A stretch of 64,000 nt of DNA from Chrysopilus asiliformis (lineage: Eukaryota; Arthropoda; Insecta; Diptera; Rhagionidae). Under the pieces are notes generated by a model, which saw nothing but the letters and a program-made list of their open reading frames with translations, had not been told where the DNA came from and did no database searches. Of this stretch, positions 31,501 to 44,511 are shown piece after piece. A program made the translations under genes and the position numbers. The DNA lies in contig OZ035960.1 in assembly GCA_964034945.1 (NCBI GenBank), positions 72,000,652-72,064,651 on the forward strand, given 5' to 3'. Each line of letters opens with the position of its first letter. The first letter of the stretch is position 1.

Positions 31501-34500
31501 TGTCTGTCAGTCTGTCTGTCAGTCTGTCTGTCAGTCTGTCTGTCAGTCTGTCTGTCAGTCTGTCTGTCAGTCTGTCAGTCTGTCTGTCAGTCTGTCTGTC
31601 AGTCTGTCTGTCAGTCTGTCTGTCAGTCTGTCTGTCAGTCTGTCTGTCAGTCTGTCTGTCAGTCTGTCTGTCAGTCTGTCTGTCAGTCTGTCTGTCAGTC
31701 TGTCTGTCAGTCTGTCTGTCAGTCTGTCTGTCAGTCTGTCTGTCAGTCTGTCTGTCAGTCTGTCTGTCAGTCTGTCTGTCAGTCTGTCTGTCAGTCTGTC
31801 TGTCAGTCTGTCTGTCAGTCTGTCTGTCAGTCTGTCTGTCAGTCTGTCTGTCAGTCTGTCTGTCAGTCTGTCTGTCAGTCTGTCTGTCAGTCTGTCTGTC
31901 AGTCTGTCTGTCAGTCTGTCTGTCAGTCTGTCTGTCAGTCTGTCTGTCAGTCTGTCTGTCAGTCTGTCTGTCAGTCTGTCTGTCAGTCTGTCTGTCAGTC
32001 TGTCTGTCAGTCTGTCTGTCAGTCTGTCTGTCAGTCTGTCTGTCAGTCTGTCTGTCAGTCTGTCTGTCAGTCTGTCTGTCAGTCTGTCTGTCAGTCTGTC
32101 TGTCAGTCTGTCTGTCAGTCTGTCTGTCAGTCTGTCTGTCAGTCTGTCTGTCAGTCTGTCTGTCAGTCTGTCTGTCAGTCTGTCTGTCAGTCTGTCTGTC
32201 AGTCTGTCTGTCAGTCTGTCTGTCAGTCTGTCTGTCAGTCTGTCTGTCAGTCTGTCTGTCAGTCTGTCTGTCAGTCTGTCTGTCAGTCTGTCTGTCAGTC
32301 TGTCTGTCAGTCTGTCTGTCAGTCTGTCTGTCAGTCTGTCTGTCAGTCTGTCTGTCAGTCTGTCTGTCAGTCTGTCTGTCAGTCTGTCTGTCAGTCTGTC
32401 TGTCAGTCTGTCTGTCAGTCTGTCTGTCAGTCTGTCTGTCAGTCTGTCTGTCAGTCTGTCTGTCAGTCTGTCTGTCAGTCTGTCTGTCAGTCTGTCTGTC
32501 AGTCTGTCTGTCAGTCTGTCTGTCAGTCTGTCTGTCAGTCTGTCTGTCAGTCTGTCTGTCAGTCTGTCTGTCAGTCTGTCTGTCAGTCTGTCTGTCAGTC
32601 TGTCTGTCAGTCTGTCTGTCAGTCTGTCTGTCAGTCTGTCTGTCAGTCTGTCTGTCAGTCTGTCTGTCAGTCTGTCTGTCAGTCTGTCTGTCAGTCTGTC
32701 TGTCAGTCTGTCTGTCAGTCTGTCTGTCAGTCTGTCTGTCAGTCTGTCTGTCAGTCTGTCTGTCAGTCTGTCTGTCAGTCTGTCTGTCAGTCTGTCTGTC
32801 AGTCTGTCTGTCAGTCTGTCTGTCAGTCTGTCTGTCAGTCTGTCTGTCAGTCTGTCTGTCAGTCTGTCTGTCAGTCAGTCTGTCTGTCAGTCTGTCTGTC
32901 AGTCTGTCTGTCAGTCTGTCTGTCAGTCTGTCTGTCAGTCTGTCTGTCAGTCTGTCTGTCAGTCTGTCTGTCAGTCTGTCTGTCAGTCTGTCTGTCAGTC
33001 TGTCTGTCAGTCTGTCTGTCTGTCAGTCTGTCTGTCAGTCTGTCTGTCAGTCTGTCTGTCAGTCTGTCTGTCAGTCTGTCTGTCAGTCTGTCTGTCAGTC
33101 TGTCTGTCAGTCTGTCTGTCAGTCTGTCTGTCAGTCTGTCTGTCAGTCTGTCTGTCAGTCTGTCTGTCAGTCTGTCTGTCAGTCTGTCTGTCAGTCTGTC
33201 TGTCAGTCTGTCTGTCAGTCTGTCTGTCAGTCTGTCTGTCAGTCTGTCTGTCAGTCTGTCTGTCAGTCTGTCTGTCAGTCTGTCTGTCTGTCTGTCAGTC
33301 TGTCAGTCTGTCTGTCAGTCTGTCTGTCAGTCTGTCTGTCAGTCTGTCTGTCAGTCTGTCTGTCAGTCTGTCTGTCAGTCTGTCTGTCAGTCTGTCTGTC
33401 AGTCTGTCTGTCAGTCTGTCTGTCAGTCTGTCTGTCAGTCTGTCTGTCAGTCTGTCTGTCAGTCTGTCTGTCAGTCTGTCTGTCAGTCTGTCTGTCAGTC
33501 TGTCTGTCAGTCTGTCTGTCAGTCTGTCTGTCAGTCTGTCTGTCAGTCTGTCTGTCAGTCTGTCTGTCAGTCTGTCTGTCAGTCTGTCTGTCAGTCTGTC
33601 TGTCAGTCTGTCTGTCAGTCTGTCTGTCAGTCTGTCTGTCAGTCTGTCTGTCAGTCTGTCTGTCAGTCTGTCTGTCAGTCTGTCTGTCAGTCTGTCTGTC
33701 AGTCTGTCTGTCAGTCTGTCTGTCAGTCTGTCTGTCAGTCTGTCTGTCAGTCTGTCTGTCAGTCTGTCTGTCAGTCTGTCTGTCAGTCTGTCTGTCAGTC
33801 TGTCTGTCAGTCTGTCTGTCAGTCTGTCTGTCAGTCTGTCTGTCAGTCTGTCTGTCAGTCTGTCTGTCAGTCTGTCTGTCAGTCTGTCTGTCAGTCTGTC
33901 TGTCAGTCTGTCTGTCAGTCTGTCTGTCAGTCTGTCTGTCAGTCTGTCTGTCAGTCTGTCTGTCAGTCTGTCTGTCAGTCTGTCTGTCAGTCTGTCTGTC
34001 AGTCTGTCTGTCAGTCTGTCTGTCAGTCTGTCTGTCAGTCTGTCTGTCAGTCTGTCTGTCAGTCTGTCTGTCAGTCTGTCTGTCAGTCTGTCTGTCAGTC
34101 TGTCTGTCAGTCTGTCTGTCAGTCTGTCTGTCAGTCTGTCTGTCAGTCTGTCTGTCAGTCTGTCTGTCAGTCTGTCTGTCAGTCTGTCTGTCAGTCTGTC
34201 TGTCAGTCTGTCTGTCAGTCTGTCTGTCAGTCTGTCTGTCAGTCTGTCTGTCAGTCTGTCTGTCAGTCTGTCTGTCAGTCTGTCTGTCAGTCTGTCTGTC
34301 AGTCTGTCTGTCAGTCTGTCTGTCAGTCTGTCTGTCAGTCTGTCTGTCAGTCTGTCTGTCAGTCTGTCTGTCAGTCTGTCTGTCAGTCTGTCTGTCAGTC
34401 TGTCTGTCAGTCTGTCTGTCAGTCTGTCTGTCAGTCTGTCTGTCAGTCTGTCTGTCAGTCTGTCTGTCAGTCTGTCTGTCAGTCTGTCTGTCAGTCTGTC

Positions 34501-37500
34501 TGTCAGTCTGTCTGTCAGTCTGTCTGTCAGTCTGTCTGTCAGTCTGTCTGTCAGTCTGTCTGTCAGTCTGTCTGTCAGTCTGTCTGTCAGTCTGTCTGTC
34601 AGTCTGTCTGTCAGTCTGTCTGTCAGTCTGTCAGTCTGTCAGTCTGTCTGTCAGTCTGTCTGTCAGTCTGTCTGTCAGTCTGTCTGTCAGTCTGTCTGTC
34701 AGTCTGTCTGTCAGTCTGTCTGTCAGTCTGTCTGTCAGTCTGTCTGTCAGTCTGTCTGTCAGTCTGTCTGTCAGTCTGTCTGTCAGTCTGTCTGTCAGTC
34801 TGTCTGTCAGTCTGTCTGTCAGTCTGTCTGTCAGTCTGTCTGTCAGTCTGTCTGTCAGTCTGTCTGTCAGTCTGTCTGTCAGTCTGTCTGTCAGTCTGTC
34901 TGTCAGTCTGTCTGTCAGTCTGTCTGTCAGTCTGTCTGTCAGTCTGTCTGTCAGTCTGTCTGTCAGTCTGTCTGTCAGTCTGTCTGTCAGTCTGTCTGTC
35001 AGTCTGTCTGTCAGTCTGTCTGTCAGTCTGTCTGTCAGTCTGTCTGTCAGTCTGTCTGTCAGTCTGTCTGTCAGTCTGTCTGTCAGTCTGTCTGTCAGTC
35101 TGTCTGTCAGTCTGTCTGTCAGTCTGTCTGTCAGTCTGTCTGTCAGTCTGTCTGTCAGTCTGTCCTGTCTGTCAGTCTGTCTGTCAGTCTGTCTGTCAGT
35201 CTGTCTGTCAGTCTGTCTGTCAGTCTGTCTGTCAGTCTGTCTGTCAGTCTGTCTGTCAGTCTGTCTGTCAGTCTGTCTGTCAGTCTGTCTGTCAGTCTGT
35301 CTGTCAGTCTGTCTGTCAGTCTGTCAGTCTGTCTGTCAGTCTGTCTGTCAGTCTGTCAGTCTGTCTGTCAGTCTGTCTGTCAGTCTGTCTGTCAGTCTGT
35401 CTGTCAGTCTGTCTGTCAGTCTGTCTGTCAGTCTGTCTGTCAGTCTGTCTGTCAGTCTGTCTGTCAGTCTGTCTGTCAGTCTGTCTGTCAGTCTGCTGTC
35501 AGTCTGTCTGTCAGTCTGTCTGTCAGTCTGTCTGTCAGTCTGTCTGGTCAGTCTGTCTGTCAGTCTGTCTGTCAGTCTGTCTGTCAGTCTGTCTGTCAGT
35601 CTGTCTGTCAGTCTGTCTGTCAGTCTGTCTGTCAGTCTGTCTGTCAGTCTGTCTGTCAGTCTGTCTGTCAGTCTGTCTGCTGTCAGTCTGTCAGTCTGTC
35701 TGTCAGTCTGTCTGTCAGTCTGTCTGTCAGTCTGTCTGTCAGTCTGTCAGTCTGTCTGTCAGTCTGTCTGTCAGTCTGTCTGTCAGTCTGTCTGTCAGTC
35801 TGTCTGTCAGTCTGTCTGTCAGTCTGTCTGTCAGTCTGTCTGTCAGTCTGTCTGTCCTGTCAGTCTGTCTGTCAGTCTGTCTGTCAGTCTGTCTGTCAGT
35901 CTGTCTGTCAGTCTTGTCAGTCAGTCTGTCTGTCAGTCTGTCTGTCAGTCTGTCTGTCAGTCTGTCTGTCAGTCTGTCTGTCAGTCTGTCTGTCAGTCTG
36001 TCTGTCAGTCTGTCTGTCAGTCTGTCTGTCAGTCTGTCTGTCAGTCTGTCTGTCAGTCTGTCTGTCAGTCTGTCTGTCAGTCTGTCTGTCAGTCTGTCTG
36101 TCAGTCTGTCTGTCAGTCTGTCTGTCAGTCTGTCTGTCAGTCTGTCTGTCAGTCTGTCTGTCAGTCTGTCTGTCAGTCTGTCTGTCAGTCTGTCTGTCAG
36201 TCTGTCTGTCAGTCTGTCTGTCAGTCTGTCAGTCTGTCTGTCAGTCTGTCAGTCTGTCTGTCAGTCTGTCTGTCAGTCTGTCAGTCTGTCTGTCAGTCTG
36301 TCTGTCAGTCTGTCTGTCAGTCTGTCTGTCAGTCTGTCTGTCAGTCTGTCTGTCAGTCTGTCTGTCAGTCTGTCTGTCAGTCTGTCTGTCAGTCTGTCTG
36401 TCAGTCTGTCTGTCAGTCTGTCTGTCAGTCTGTCTGTCAGTCTGTCTGTCAGTCTGTCTGTCAGTCTGTCTGTCAGTCTGTCTGTCAGTCTGTCTGTCAG
36501 TCTGTCTGTCAGTCTGTCTGTCAGTCTGTCTGTCAGTCTGTCTGTCAGTCTGTCTGTCAGTCTGTCTGTCAGTCTGTCTGTCAGTCTGTCTGTCAGTCTG
36601 TCTGTCAGTCTGTCTGTCAGTCTGTCTGTCAGTCTGTCTGTCAGTCTGTCTGTCAGTCTGTCTGTCAGTCTGTCTGTCAGTCTGTCTGTCAGTCTGTCTG
36701 TCAGTCTGTCTGTCAGTCTGTCTGTCAGTCTGTCTGTCAGTCTGTCTGTCAGTCTGTCTGTCAGTCTGTCTGTCAGTCTGTCTGTCAGTCTGTCTGTCAG
36801 TCTGTCTGTCAGTCTGTCTGTCAGTCTGTCTGTCAGTCTGTCTGTCAGTCTGTCTGTCAGTCTGTCTGTCAGTCTGTCTGTCAGTCTGTCTGTCAGTCTG
36901 TCTGTCAGTCTGTCTGTCAGTCTGTCTGTCAGTCTGTCTGTCAGTCTGTCTGTCAGTCTGTCTGTCAGTCTGTCTGTCAGTCTGTCTGTCAGTCTGTCTG
37001 TCAGTCTGTCTGTCAGTCTGTCTGTCAGTCTGTCTGTCAGTCTGTCTGTCAGTCTGTCTGTCAGTCTGTCTGTCAGTCTGTCTGTCAGTCTGTCTGTCAG
37101 TCTGTCTGTCAGTCTGTCTGTCAGTCTGTCTGTCAGTCTGTCTGTCAGTCTGTCTGTCAGTCTGTCTGTCAGTCTGTCTGTCAGTCTGTCTGTCAGTCTG
37201 TCTGTCAGTCTGTCTGTCAGTCTGTCTGTCAGTCTGTCTGTCAGTCTGTCTGTCAGTCTGTCTGTCAGTCTGTCTGTCAGTCTGTCTGTCAGTCTGTCTG
37301 TCAGTCTGTCTGTCAGTCTGTCTGTCAGTCTGTCTGTCAGTCTGTCTGTCAGTCTGTCTGTCAGTCTGTCTGTCAGTCTGTCTGTCAGTCTGTCTGTCAG
37401 TCTGTCTGTCAGTCTGTCTGTCAGTCTGTCTGTCAGTCTGTCTGTCAGTCTGTCTGTCAGTCTGTCTGTCAGTCTGTCTGTCAGTCTGTCTGTCAGTCTG

Positions 37501-40500
37501 TCTGTCAGTCTGTCTGTCAGTCTGTCTGTCAGTCTGTCTGTCAGTCTGTCTGTCAGTCTGTCTGTCAGTCTGTCTGTCAGTCTGTCTGTCAGTCTGTCTG
37601 TCAGTCTGTCTGTCAGTCTGTCTGTCAGTCTGTCTGTCAGTCTGTCTGTCAGTCTGTCTGTCAGTCTGTCTGTCAGTCTGTCTGTCAGTCTGTCTGTCAG
37701 TCTGTCTGTCAGTCTGTCTGTCAGTCTGTCTGTCAGTCTGTCTGTCAGTCTGTCTGTCAGTCTGTCTGTCAGTCTGTCTGTCAGTCTGTCTGTCAGTCTG
37801 TCTGTCAGTCTGTCTGTCAGTCTGTCTGTCAGTCTGTCTGTCAGTCTGTCTGTCAGTCTGTCTGTCAGTCTGTCTGTCAGTCTGTCTGTCAGTCTGTCTG
37901 TCAGTCTGTCTGTCAGTCTGTCTGTCAGTCTGTCTGTCAGTCTGTCTGTCAGTCTGTCTGTCAGTCTGTCTGTCAGTCTGTCTGTCAGTCTGTCAGTCTG
38001 TCTGTCAGTCTGTCTGTCAGTCTGTCTGTCAGTCTGTCTGTCAGTCTGTCTGTCAGTCTGTCTGTCAGTCTGTCTGTCAGTCTGTCTGTCAGTCTGTCTG
38101 TCAGTCTGTCTGTCAGTCTGTCTGTCAGTCTGTCTGTCAGTCTGTCTGTCAGTCTGTCTGTCAGTCTGTCTGTCAGTCTGTCTGTCAGTCTGTCTGTCAG
38201 TCTGTCTGTCAGTCTGTCTGTCAGTCTGTCTGTCAGTCTGTCTGTCAGTCTGTCTGTCAGTCTGTCTGTCAGTCTGTCAGTCTGTCAGTCTGTCTGTCAG
38301 TCTGTCTGTCAGTCTGTCTGTCAGTCTGTCTGTCAGTCTGTCTGTCAGTCTGTCAGTCTGTCTGTCAGTCTGTCTGTCAGTCTGTCTGTCAGTCTGTCTG
38401 TCAGTCTGTCTGTCAGTCTGTCTGTCAGTCTGTCTGTCAGTCTGTCTGTCAGTCTGTCAGTCTGTCTGTCAGTCTGTCTGTCAGTCTGTCTGTCAGTCTG
38501 TCTGTCAGTCTGTCTGTCAGTCTGTCTGTCAGTCTGTCTGTCAGTCTGTCTGTCAGTCTGTCTGTCAGTCTGTCTGTCAGTCTGTCTGTCAGTCTGTCTG
38601 TCAGTCTGTCTGTCAGTCTGTCTGTCAGTCTGTCTGTCAGTCTGTCTGTCAGTCTGTCTGTCAGTCTGTCTGTCAGTCTGTCTGTCAGTCTGTCTGTCAG
38701 TCTGTCTGTCAGTCTGTCTGTCAGTCTGTCTGTCAGTCTGTCTGTCAGTCTGTCTGTCAGTCTGTCTGTCAGTCTGTCTGTCAGTCTGTCTGTCAGTCTG
38801 TCTGTCAGTCTGTCTGTCAGTCTGTCTGTCAGTCTGTCTGTCAGTCTGTCTGTCAGTCTGTCTGTCAGTCTGTCTGTCAGTCTGTCTGTCAGTCTGTCTG
38901 TCAGTCTGTCTGTCAGTCTGTCTGTCAGTCTGTCTGTCAGTCTGTCTGTCAGTCTGTCTGTCAGTCTGTCTGTCAGTCTGTCTGTCAGTCTGTCTGTCAG
39001 TCTGTCTGTCAGTCTGTCTGTCAGTCTGTCTGTCAGTCTGTCTGTCAGTCTGTCTGTCAGTCTGTCTGTCAGTCTGTCTGTCAGTCTGTCTGTCAGTCTG
39101 TCTGTCAGTCTGTCTGTCAGTCTGTCTGTCAGTCTGTCTGTCAGTCTGTCTGTCAGTCTGTCTGTCAGTCTGTCTGTCAGTCTGTCTGTCAGTCTGTCTG
39201 TCAGTCTGTCTGTCAGTCTGTCTGTCAGTCTGTCTGTCAGTCTGTCTGTCAGTCTGTCTGTCAGTCTGTCTGTCAGTCTGTCTGTCAGTCTGTCTGTCAG
39301 TCTGTCTGTCAGTCTGTCTGTCAGTCTGTCTGTCAGTCTGTCTGTCAGTCTGTCTGTCAGTCTGTCTGTCAGTCTGTCTGTCAGTCTGTCTGTCAGTCTG
39401 TCTGTCAGTCTGTCTGTCAGTCTGTCTGTCAGTCTGTCTGTCAGTCTGTCTGTCAGTCTGTCTGTCAGTCTGTCTGTCAGTCTGTCTGTCAGTCTGTCTG
39501 TCAGTCTGTCTGTCAGTCTGTCTGTCAGTCTGTCTGTCAGTCTGTCTGTCAGTCTGTCTGTCAGTCTGTCTGTCAGTCTGTCTGTCAGTCTGTCTGTCAG
39601 TCTGTCTGTCAGTCTGTCTGTCAGTCTGTCTGTCAGTCTGTCTGTCAGTCTGTCTGTCAGTCTGTCTGTCAGTCTGTCTGTCAGTCTGTCTGTCAGTCTG
39701 TCTGTCAGTCTGTCTGTCAGTCTGTCTGTCAGTCTGTCTGTCAGTCTGTCTGTCAGTCTGTCTGTCAGTCTGTCTGTCAGTCTGTCTGTCAGTCTGTCTG
39801 TCAGTCTGTCTGTCAGTCTGTCTGTCAGTCTGTCTGTCAGTCTGTCTGTCAGTCTGTCTGTCAGTCTGTCTGTCAGTCTGTCTGTCAGTCTGTCTGTCAG
39901 TCTGTCTGTCAGTCTGTCTGTCAGTCTGTCTGTCAGTCTGTCTGTCAGTCTGTCTGTCAGTCTGTCTGTCAGTCTGTCTGTCAGTCTGTCTGTCAGTCTG
40001 TCTGTCAGTCTGTCTGTCAGTCTGTCTGTCAGTCTGTCTGTCAGTCTGTCTGTCAGTCTGTCTGTCAGTCTGTCTGTCAGTCTGTCTGTCAGTCTGTCTG
40101 TCAGTCTGTCTGTCAGTCTGTCTGTCAGTCTGTCTGTCAGTCTGTCTGTCAGTCTGTCTGTCAGTCTGTCTGTCAGTCTGTCTGTCAGTCTGTCTGTCAG
40201 TCTGTCTGTCAGTCTGTCTGTCAGTCTGTCTGTCAGTCTGTCTGTCAGTCTGTCTGTCAGTCTGTCTGTCAGTCTGTCTGTCAGTCTGTCTGTCAGTCTG
40301 TCTGTCAGTCTGTCTGTCAGTCTGTCTGTCAGTCTGTCTGTCAGTCTGTCTGTCAGTCTGTCTGTCAGTCTGTCTGTCAGTCTGTCTGTCAGTCTGTCTG
40401 TCAGTCTGTCTGTCAGTCTGTCTGTCAGTCTGTCTGTCAGTCTGTCTGTCAGTCTGTCTGTCAGTCTGTCTGTCAGTCTGTCTGTCAGTCTGTCTGTCAG

Positions 40501-41340
40501 TCTGTCTGTCAGTCTGTCTGTCAGTCTGTCTGTCAGTCTGTCTGTCAGTCTGTCTGTCAGTCTGTCTGTCAGTCTGTCTGTCAGTCTGTCTGTCAGTCTG
40601 TCTGTCAGTCTGTCTGTCAGTCTGTCTGTCAGTCTGTCTGTCAGTCTGTCTGTCAGTCTGTCTGTCAGTCTGTCTGTCAGTCTGTCTGTCAGTCTGTCTG
40701 TCAGTCTGTCTGTCAGTCTGTCTGTCAGTCTGTCTGTCAGTCTGTCTGTCAGTCTGTCTGTCAGTCTGTCTGTCAGTCTGTCTGTCAGTCTGTCTGTCAG
40801 TCTGTCTGTCAGTCTGTCTGTCAGTCTGTCTGTCAGTCTGTCTGTCAGTCTGTCTGTCAGTCTGTCTGTCAGTCTGTCTGTCAGTCTGTCTGTCAGTCTG
40901 TCTGTCAGTCTGTCTGTCAGTCTGTCTGTCAGTCTGTCTGTCAGTCTGTCTGTCAGTCTGTCTGTCAGTCTGTCTGTCAGTCTGTCTGTCAGTCTGTCTG
41001 TCAGTCTGTCTGTCAGTCTGTCTGTCAGTCTGTCTGTCAGTCTGTCTGTCAGTCTGTCTGTCAGTCTGTCTGTCAGTCTGTCTGTCAGTCTGTCTGTCAG
41101 TCTGTCTGTCAGTCTGTCTGTCAGTCTGTCTGTCAGTCTGTCTGTCAGTCTGTCTGTCAGTCTGTCTGTCAGTCTGTCTGTCAGTCTGTCTGTCAGTCTG
41201 TCTGTCAGTCTGTCTGTCAGTCTGTCTGTCAGTCTGTCTGTCAGTCTGTCTGTCAGTCTGTCTGTCAGTCTGTCTGTCAGTCTGTCTGTCAGTCTGTCTG
41301 TCAGTCTGTCTGTCAGTCTGTCTGTCAGTCTGTCTGTCAG

Positions 41341-41342
<2 letters not shown>
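28534..41342. repeat. 12-bp satellite, block 1 (about 1,067 units)
   Basis: 12.8 kb of the unit TCTGTCTGTCAG. Long stretches are uniform (for example 38460-41342). Tetramer gains or losses occur near 30130-30350, 31020, 31434-31500, 32870-33300, 34630 and 37990-38460. Single-base indels cluster between 35160 and 35920. The unit has no stop codon in most frames, so very long open frames appear. They are not genes. Confidence 0.97.
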
Positions 41343-41375
<33 letters not shown>

Positions 41376-41378
<3 letters not shown>

Positions 41379-41514
41379 GAAGGTGGAAATCTTCGAAAGA
41401 TACCGAGCGGTTATGCCGGATTCTTACCGGCTAAAACCACCTTCTTCTCCGTCCATGCACCCCGCGGGACTGCCATTTGGTATTACTTCGCGGGGCTGGT
41501 TCAGCTCTCGCTGC
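41376..41514 (-). promoter_or_regulatory. Structured 3' UTR of Ra
   Basis: The UTR contains hairpin GCCGG-7nt-CCGGC (41415-41431) and a larger stem CCCCGCG...CGCGGGG (41460-41466 with 41489-41495). Both have counterparts at the same places in Rb, with compensating base changes in the first. In R1/R2-type LINEs, 3' UTR structure can be what the RT recognises for target-primed synthesis, so this is the likely role. Confidence 0.7.
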
Positions 41515-44511
41515 TCATCGGGTTGTGAATGCCTTTCTCAGATGCTCCTCGTCTAACAGTTTAATATGTATGGACTGCATTGTGATGTCCACAGCTTTCC
41601 AATTCTCGTGGGACTTTATCATCTCATCTACTATATTTTCTGCAGTTATATTAGTACCGAGTGCAGCTTCCAGTGTTGTTCTTTCTGTTGCAAATCTCGG
41701 ACAAGAGAATAGCACATGTTCCTGGTCTTCCATTACCCCCGTACAACTGGGGCAGTCTGGTGAGTCGTCGATACCGAAGCGGTGCAAGTATTTTCGGTAC
41801 CCTCCGTGTCCAGTTAAAAACTGTGTTAGGTTGAAGCTAACGTCCCCGTGATGCCGGTTCAACCAGTTTCCTATATTTGGAATTAGCTTGTAGGTCCAGC
41901 GGCCGTTTTTCGCTCGTTCCCACTGTTCCTGCCACCGTTTTACGGACTCCTCTCGTTCCGACTTCCGCCGTTCGTTTCTGTCCAATTGTGGGTTCGCTTG
42001 TTTTCCCTTGTACAAGCGACGCGCTTCGTCTGCGAGGATGTCTATGGGGATCATTCCTGCAATCACGCACGCTGCTTGGTCTGACGTTGTTCGAAACCCG
42101 CTGCATACTCGTAGCGCGCTCAACCGGTATACAGTTCTTACTTCCTTTTGGATCACCTTGGTGCTTAGCATTGCGTTCGCCCATATTGGTGCGGCGTACA
42201 AGATGATGGAACTAACTACTCTAGAGACTAGAAGCCTTCTGCTCTGTCGTGGACCTCCAATATTGGGCATCATCTTTGAGAGCGCGTTGCTGACTATTGA
42301 TGCCTTCTCAGCTGTGTATTTTAGGTGAGGTTTAAAGTTGAGTTTTCGGTCAATCATCACCCCCAAGTATTTGATGGTATCCTTGGACTGGATTGTGTGG
42401 TTTCCTAGAGTTACGTTTATTGTCTCCCTTTTACGCCTTTTGCTGATCAGCACAGCTTCAGTTTTCTGCTCTGCTAGTTCGAGTCCAGCGGTTTGAAGCC
42501 ACTGTTTTATTCGACTCATCGTTTCATTTACGTACAACTCTAGTTCATCTGTGAAGCGTGCTACCACGACAACTGCAATGTCGTCTGCGAAGCCTATGAT
42601 TTTAACTTCCTCGGGTACATCTAGCTCTAGTAGTCCATTGTACATCACGTTCCACAGTAAGGGTCCGAGGACTGAGCCCTGAGGAACTCCTGCTGTGACT
42701 TTGTGCCTTTTCGGACCATCGTCCGTGTCGAAGAATAGTTCCCTTTCCGTAAAGTAGCTTCCTATGAGTCTCAATAAATAGTCTGGAATGTTCAGTTCGG
42801 ATAGCGAGCTCATTATTTGGGCCCAACTCGCTGAGTTAAATGCGTTCCTAATATCCAGCGTTACAACTGCGCAATATTTTTGCGAAGCACCTTTTCCTTC
42901 AATTGCTCGTCTAGCCAGATCGGTTACCATGCTGATGGCGTCAATTGTAGATCTCGCTTTTCGGAATCCAAACTGACGGTCTGACAAACCATGCTTTTCC
43001 TCGATTATAGGAAGTAATCTGTTGTAAACGATTCGCTCGAGCAGTTTACCCACCGTGTCTAGTAGACATATTGGGCGGTAAGATGACGGTTCCCCCGGGC
43101 TCTTATTTGGCTTTGGTATGAGAATCAGCTTCTGTTTCTTCCAGGGCGTTGGAAATACTCCCTCTGACACACATGTATTAAATACATCCGCAAACCTGTC
43201 CGGCACAGCCTTAATCGCGAGTTTGAGAGCTTTGTTCGGGATTCCGTCTAGGCCTGGTGCCTTATTGTCCCCCAGCTTCTTGCAGGCCTCCAGCAGCTCT
43301 TCCTTCGTCACCCTGGGTATTTCATCCACCTCTAACGGGGATGGTACTTCCGTCTGAGTATTCGCACTGTGTTGAGGGAATAATGATGAAGTTATTTCCT
43401 TCAGCAAGGCGGGGCAAGTGACTTGTGGCGATCTTTTTCCTTTGACGCGTGACATAACCACTTTGTATGCACCACCCCAGGGGTCTCTGTCTGCTTCTTC
43501 GCATAGTTGGGTGAAGCACTCACGTTTGCTCTTTACGATAGCCACTTGAAGGTTTTTTCGCGCTAGCTTATAAGCTTGTTCTCGTTCTGCGAAATCCGTC
43601 CTTCCTCTACCTCGTTGACTCTGCCTTCTGGCTCGAAGGCACTCGGTTCTAAGATCGTTTATCTCGGAGTTCCACCAGTAGTTCGCCCGTCTATTTTGGG
43701 TTATCCTACGCCTCGGCATCGAGGCGTCGCATGCTTGTTCTAACCGTGAGATGATTTCCTTTGCTTGCTCTGATGCCGATCCTTTTATTTCCTGGTCTTG
43801 TAAGACCTCTTTGAAAGCGTCCTCGTCGATTTTTTTCGTCGACCAACCAGTGGCCCCTACTTTTTTGACTCGTGGCTGCTTTACACGTATATTACCACGA
43901 CCTGTGGAGAACAGGATAGCCTGATGGTCGCTATGAGTGTAGTGTTCGCTAACCCGCCATTTTAAGTCTCTTGCCAGACTGTTGCTGACAAAAGTAAGGT
44001 CCACTATCGATCCTGCTTCGCCCCTCCTGAAGGTGTTTACGCCTCCTGTATTTGCAAGAACAACGTCTAGTCGTGAGAATGCCTGCAGTAAAATGCGTCC
44101 CCTTTCATTTGTGGTTCGACTTCCCCAATCAACCGCCCATGCATTAAAATCGCCAGCTATGATTATTGGATTATGCGTAACTGCATCTATGACCAATTTA
44201 TCTAGCATTAGCTTATATTGCTCAATTGTAGCACTCGGCGGAGCGTAGCAGCTGTAGATGTAAATTCCACCAATTTTGACTCTTACAAAGTTTTCCACCG
44301 GGCTTGCCATGCCTTGTTGTATTGCACGGTTTCCGCATGCCCAAATCGCTGTTTGTCCAACTTTATCTGTTACCCACACGCCGCTATTTAAGTTCTTATA
44401 TGGTTCGCTTATTATAGCGACATCAGCCCCGGTTTCGTAAATAGTTTGTGACAGCAAGTCTTGTGCCGCCTGGCAGTGATTTAGATTTATTTGCACTAGT
44501 TTTAATGACAT
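41515..44511 (-). CDS. Ra ORF2: R1-type endonuclease and reverse transcriptase
   Basis: This 998-residue protein nicks the target and primes reverse transcription there. The endonuclease domain (about 1-215) shows LVQINLNHC, the E of [19 protein letters not shown] and [11 protein letters not shown] motifs (about 420-720) include [71 protein letters not shown] and the catalytic FADD ([10 protein letters not shown]). A C-terminal CX2CX8HX4C finger ([18 protein letters not shown], about 915-935) is typical of the R1 clade. The ATG overlaps the end of ORF1 by ten bases (ATGTCATTAA), which suggests coupled translation. No breaks or lost catalytic residues are seen, so it may be active. Confidence 0.95.
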   Translation of the reverse strand: MSLKLVQINLNHCQAAQDLLSQTIYETGADVAIISEPYKNLNSGVWVTDKVGQTAIWACGNRAIQQGMASPVENFVRVKIGGIYIYSCYAPPSATIEQYKLMLDKLVIDAVTHNPIIIAGDFNAWAVDWGSRTTNERGRILLQAFSRLDVVLANTGGVNTFRRGEAGSIVDLTFVSNSLARDLKWRVSEHYTHSDHQAILFSTGRGNIRVKQPRVKKVGATGWSTKKIDEDAFKEVLQDQEIKGSASEQAKEIISRLEQACDASMPRRRITQNRRANYWWNSEINDLRTECLRARRQSQRGRGRTDFAEREQAYKLARKNLQVAIVKSKRECFTQLCEEADRDPWGGAYKVVMSRVKGKRSPQVTCPALLKEITSSLFPQHSANTQTEVPSPLEVDEIPRVTKEELLEACKKLGDNKAPGLDGIPNKALKLAIKAVPDRFADVFNTCVSEGVFPTPWKKQKLILIPKPNKSPGEPSSYRPICLLDTVGKLLERIVYNRLLPIIEEKHGLSDRQFGFRKARSTIDAISMVTDLARRAIEGKGASQKYCAVVTLDIRNAFNSASWAQIMSSLSELNIPDYLLRLIGSYFTERELFFDTDDGPKRHKVTAGVPQGSVLGPLLWNVMYNGLLELDVPEEVKIIGFADDIAVVVVARFTDELELYVNETMSRIKQWLQTAGLELAEQKTEAVLISKRRKRETINVTLGNHTIQSKDTIKYLGVMIDRKLNFKPHLKYTAEKASIVSNALSKMMPNIGGPRQSRRLLVSRVVSSIILYAAPIWANAMLSTKVIQKEVRTVYRLSALRVCSGFRTTSDQAACVIAGMIPIDILADEARRLYKGKQANPQLDRNERRKSEREESVKRWQEQWERAKNGRWTYKLIPNIGNWLNRHHGDVSFNLTQFLTGHGGYRKYLHRFGIDDSPDCPSCTGVMEDQEHVLFSCPRFATERTTLEAALGTNITAENIVDEMIKSHENWKAVDITMQSIHIKLLDEEHLRKAFTTR

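Noticed and set aside
28447..41528. Open frames of more than 4,300 codons across satellite block 1
   Set aside because: The 12-bp unit is a multiple of three and lacks stop codons, so every uninterrupted array is open and encodes only four-residue repeats. Several frames and both strands are open at once and no leader or regulatory structure exists.
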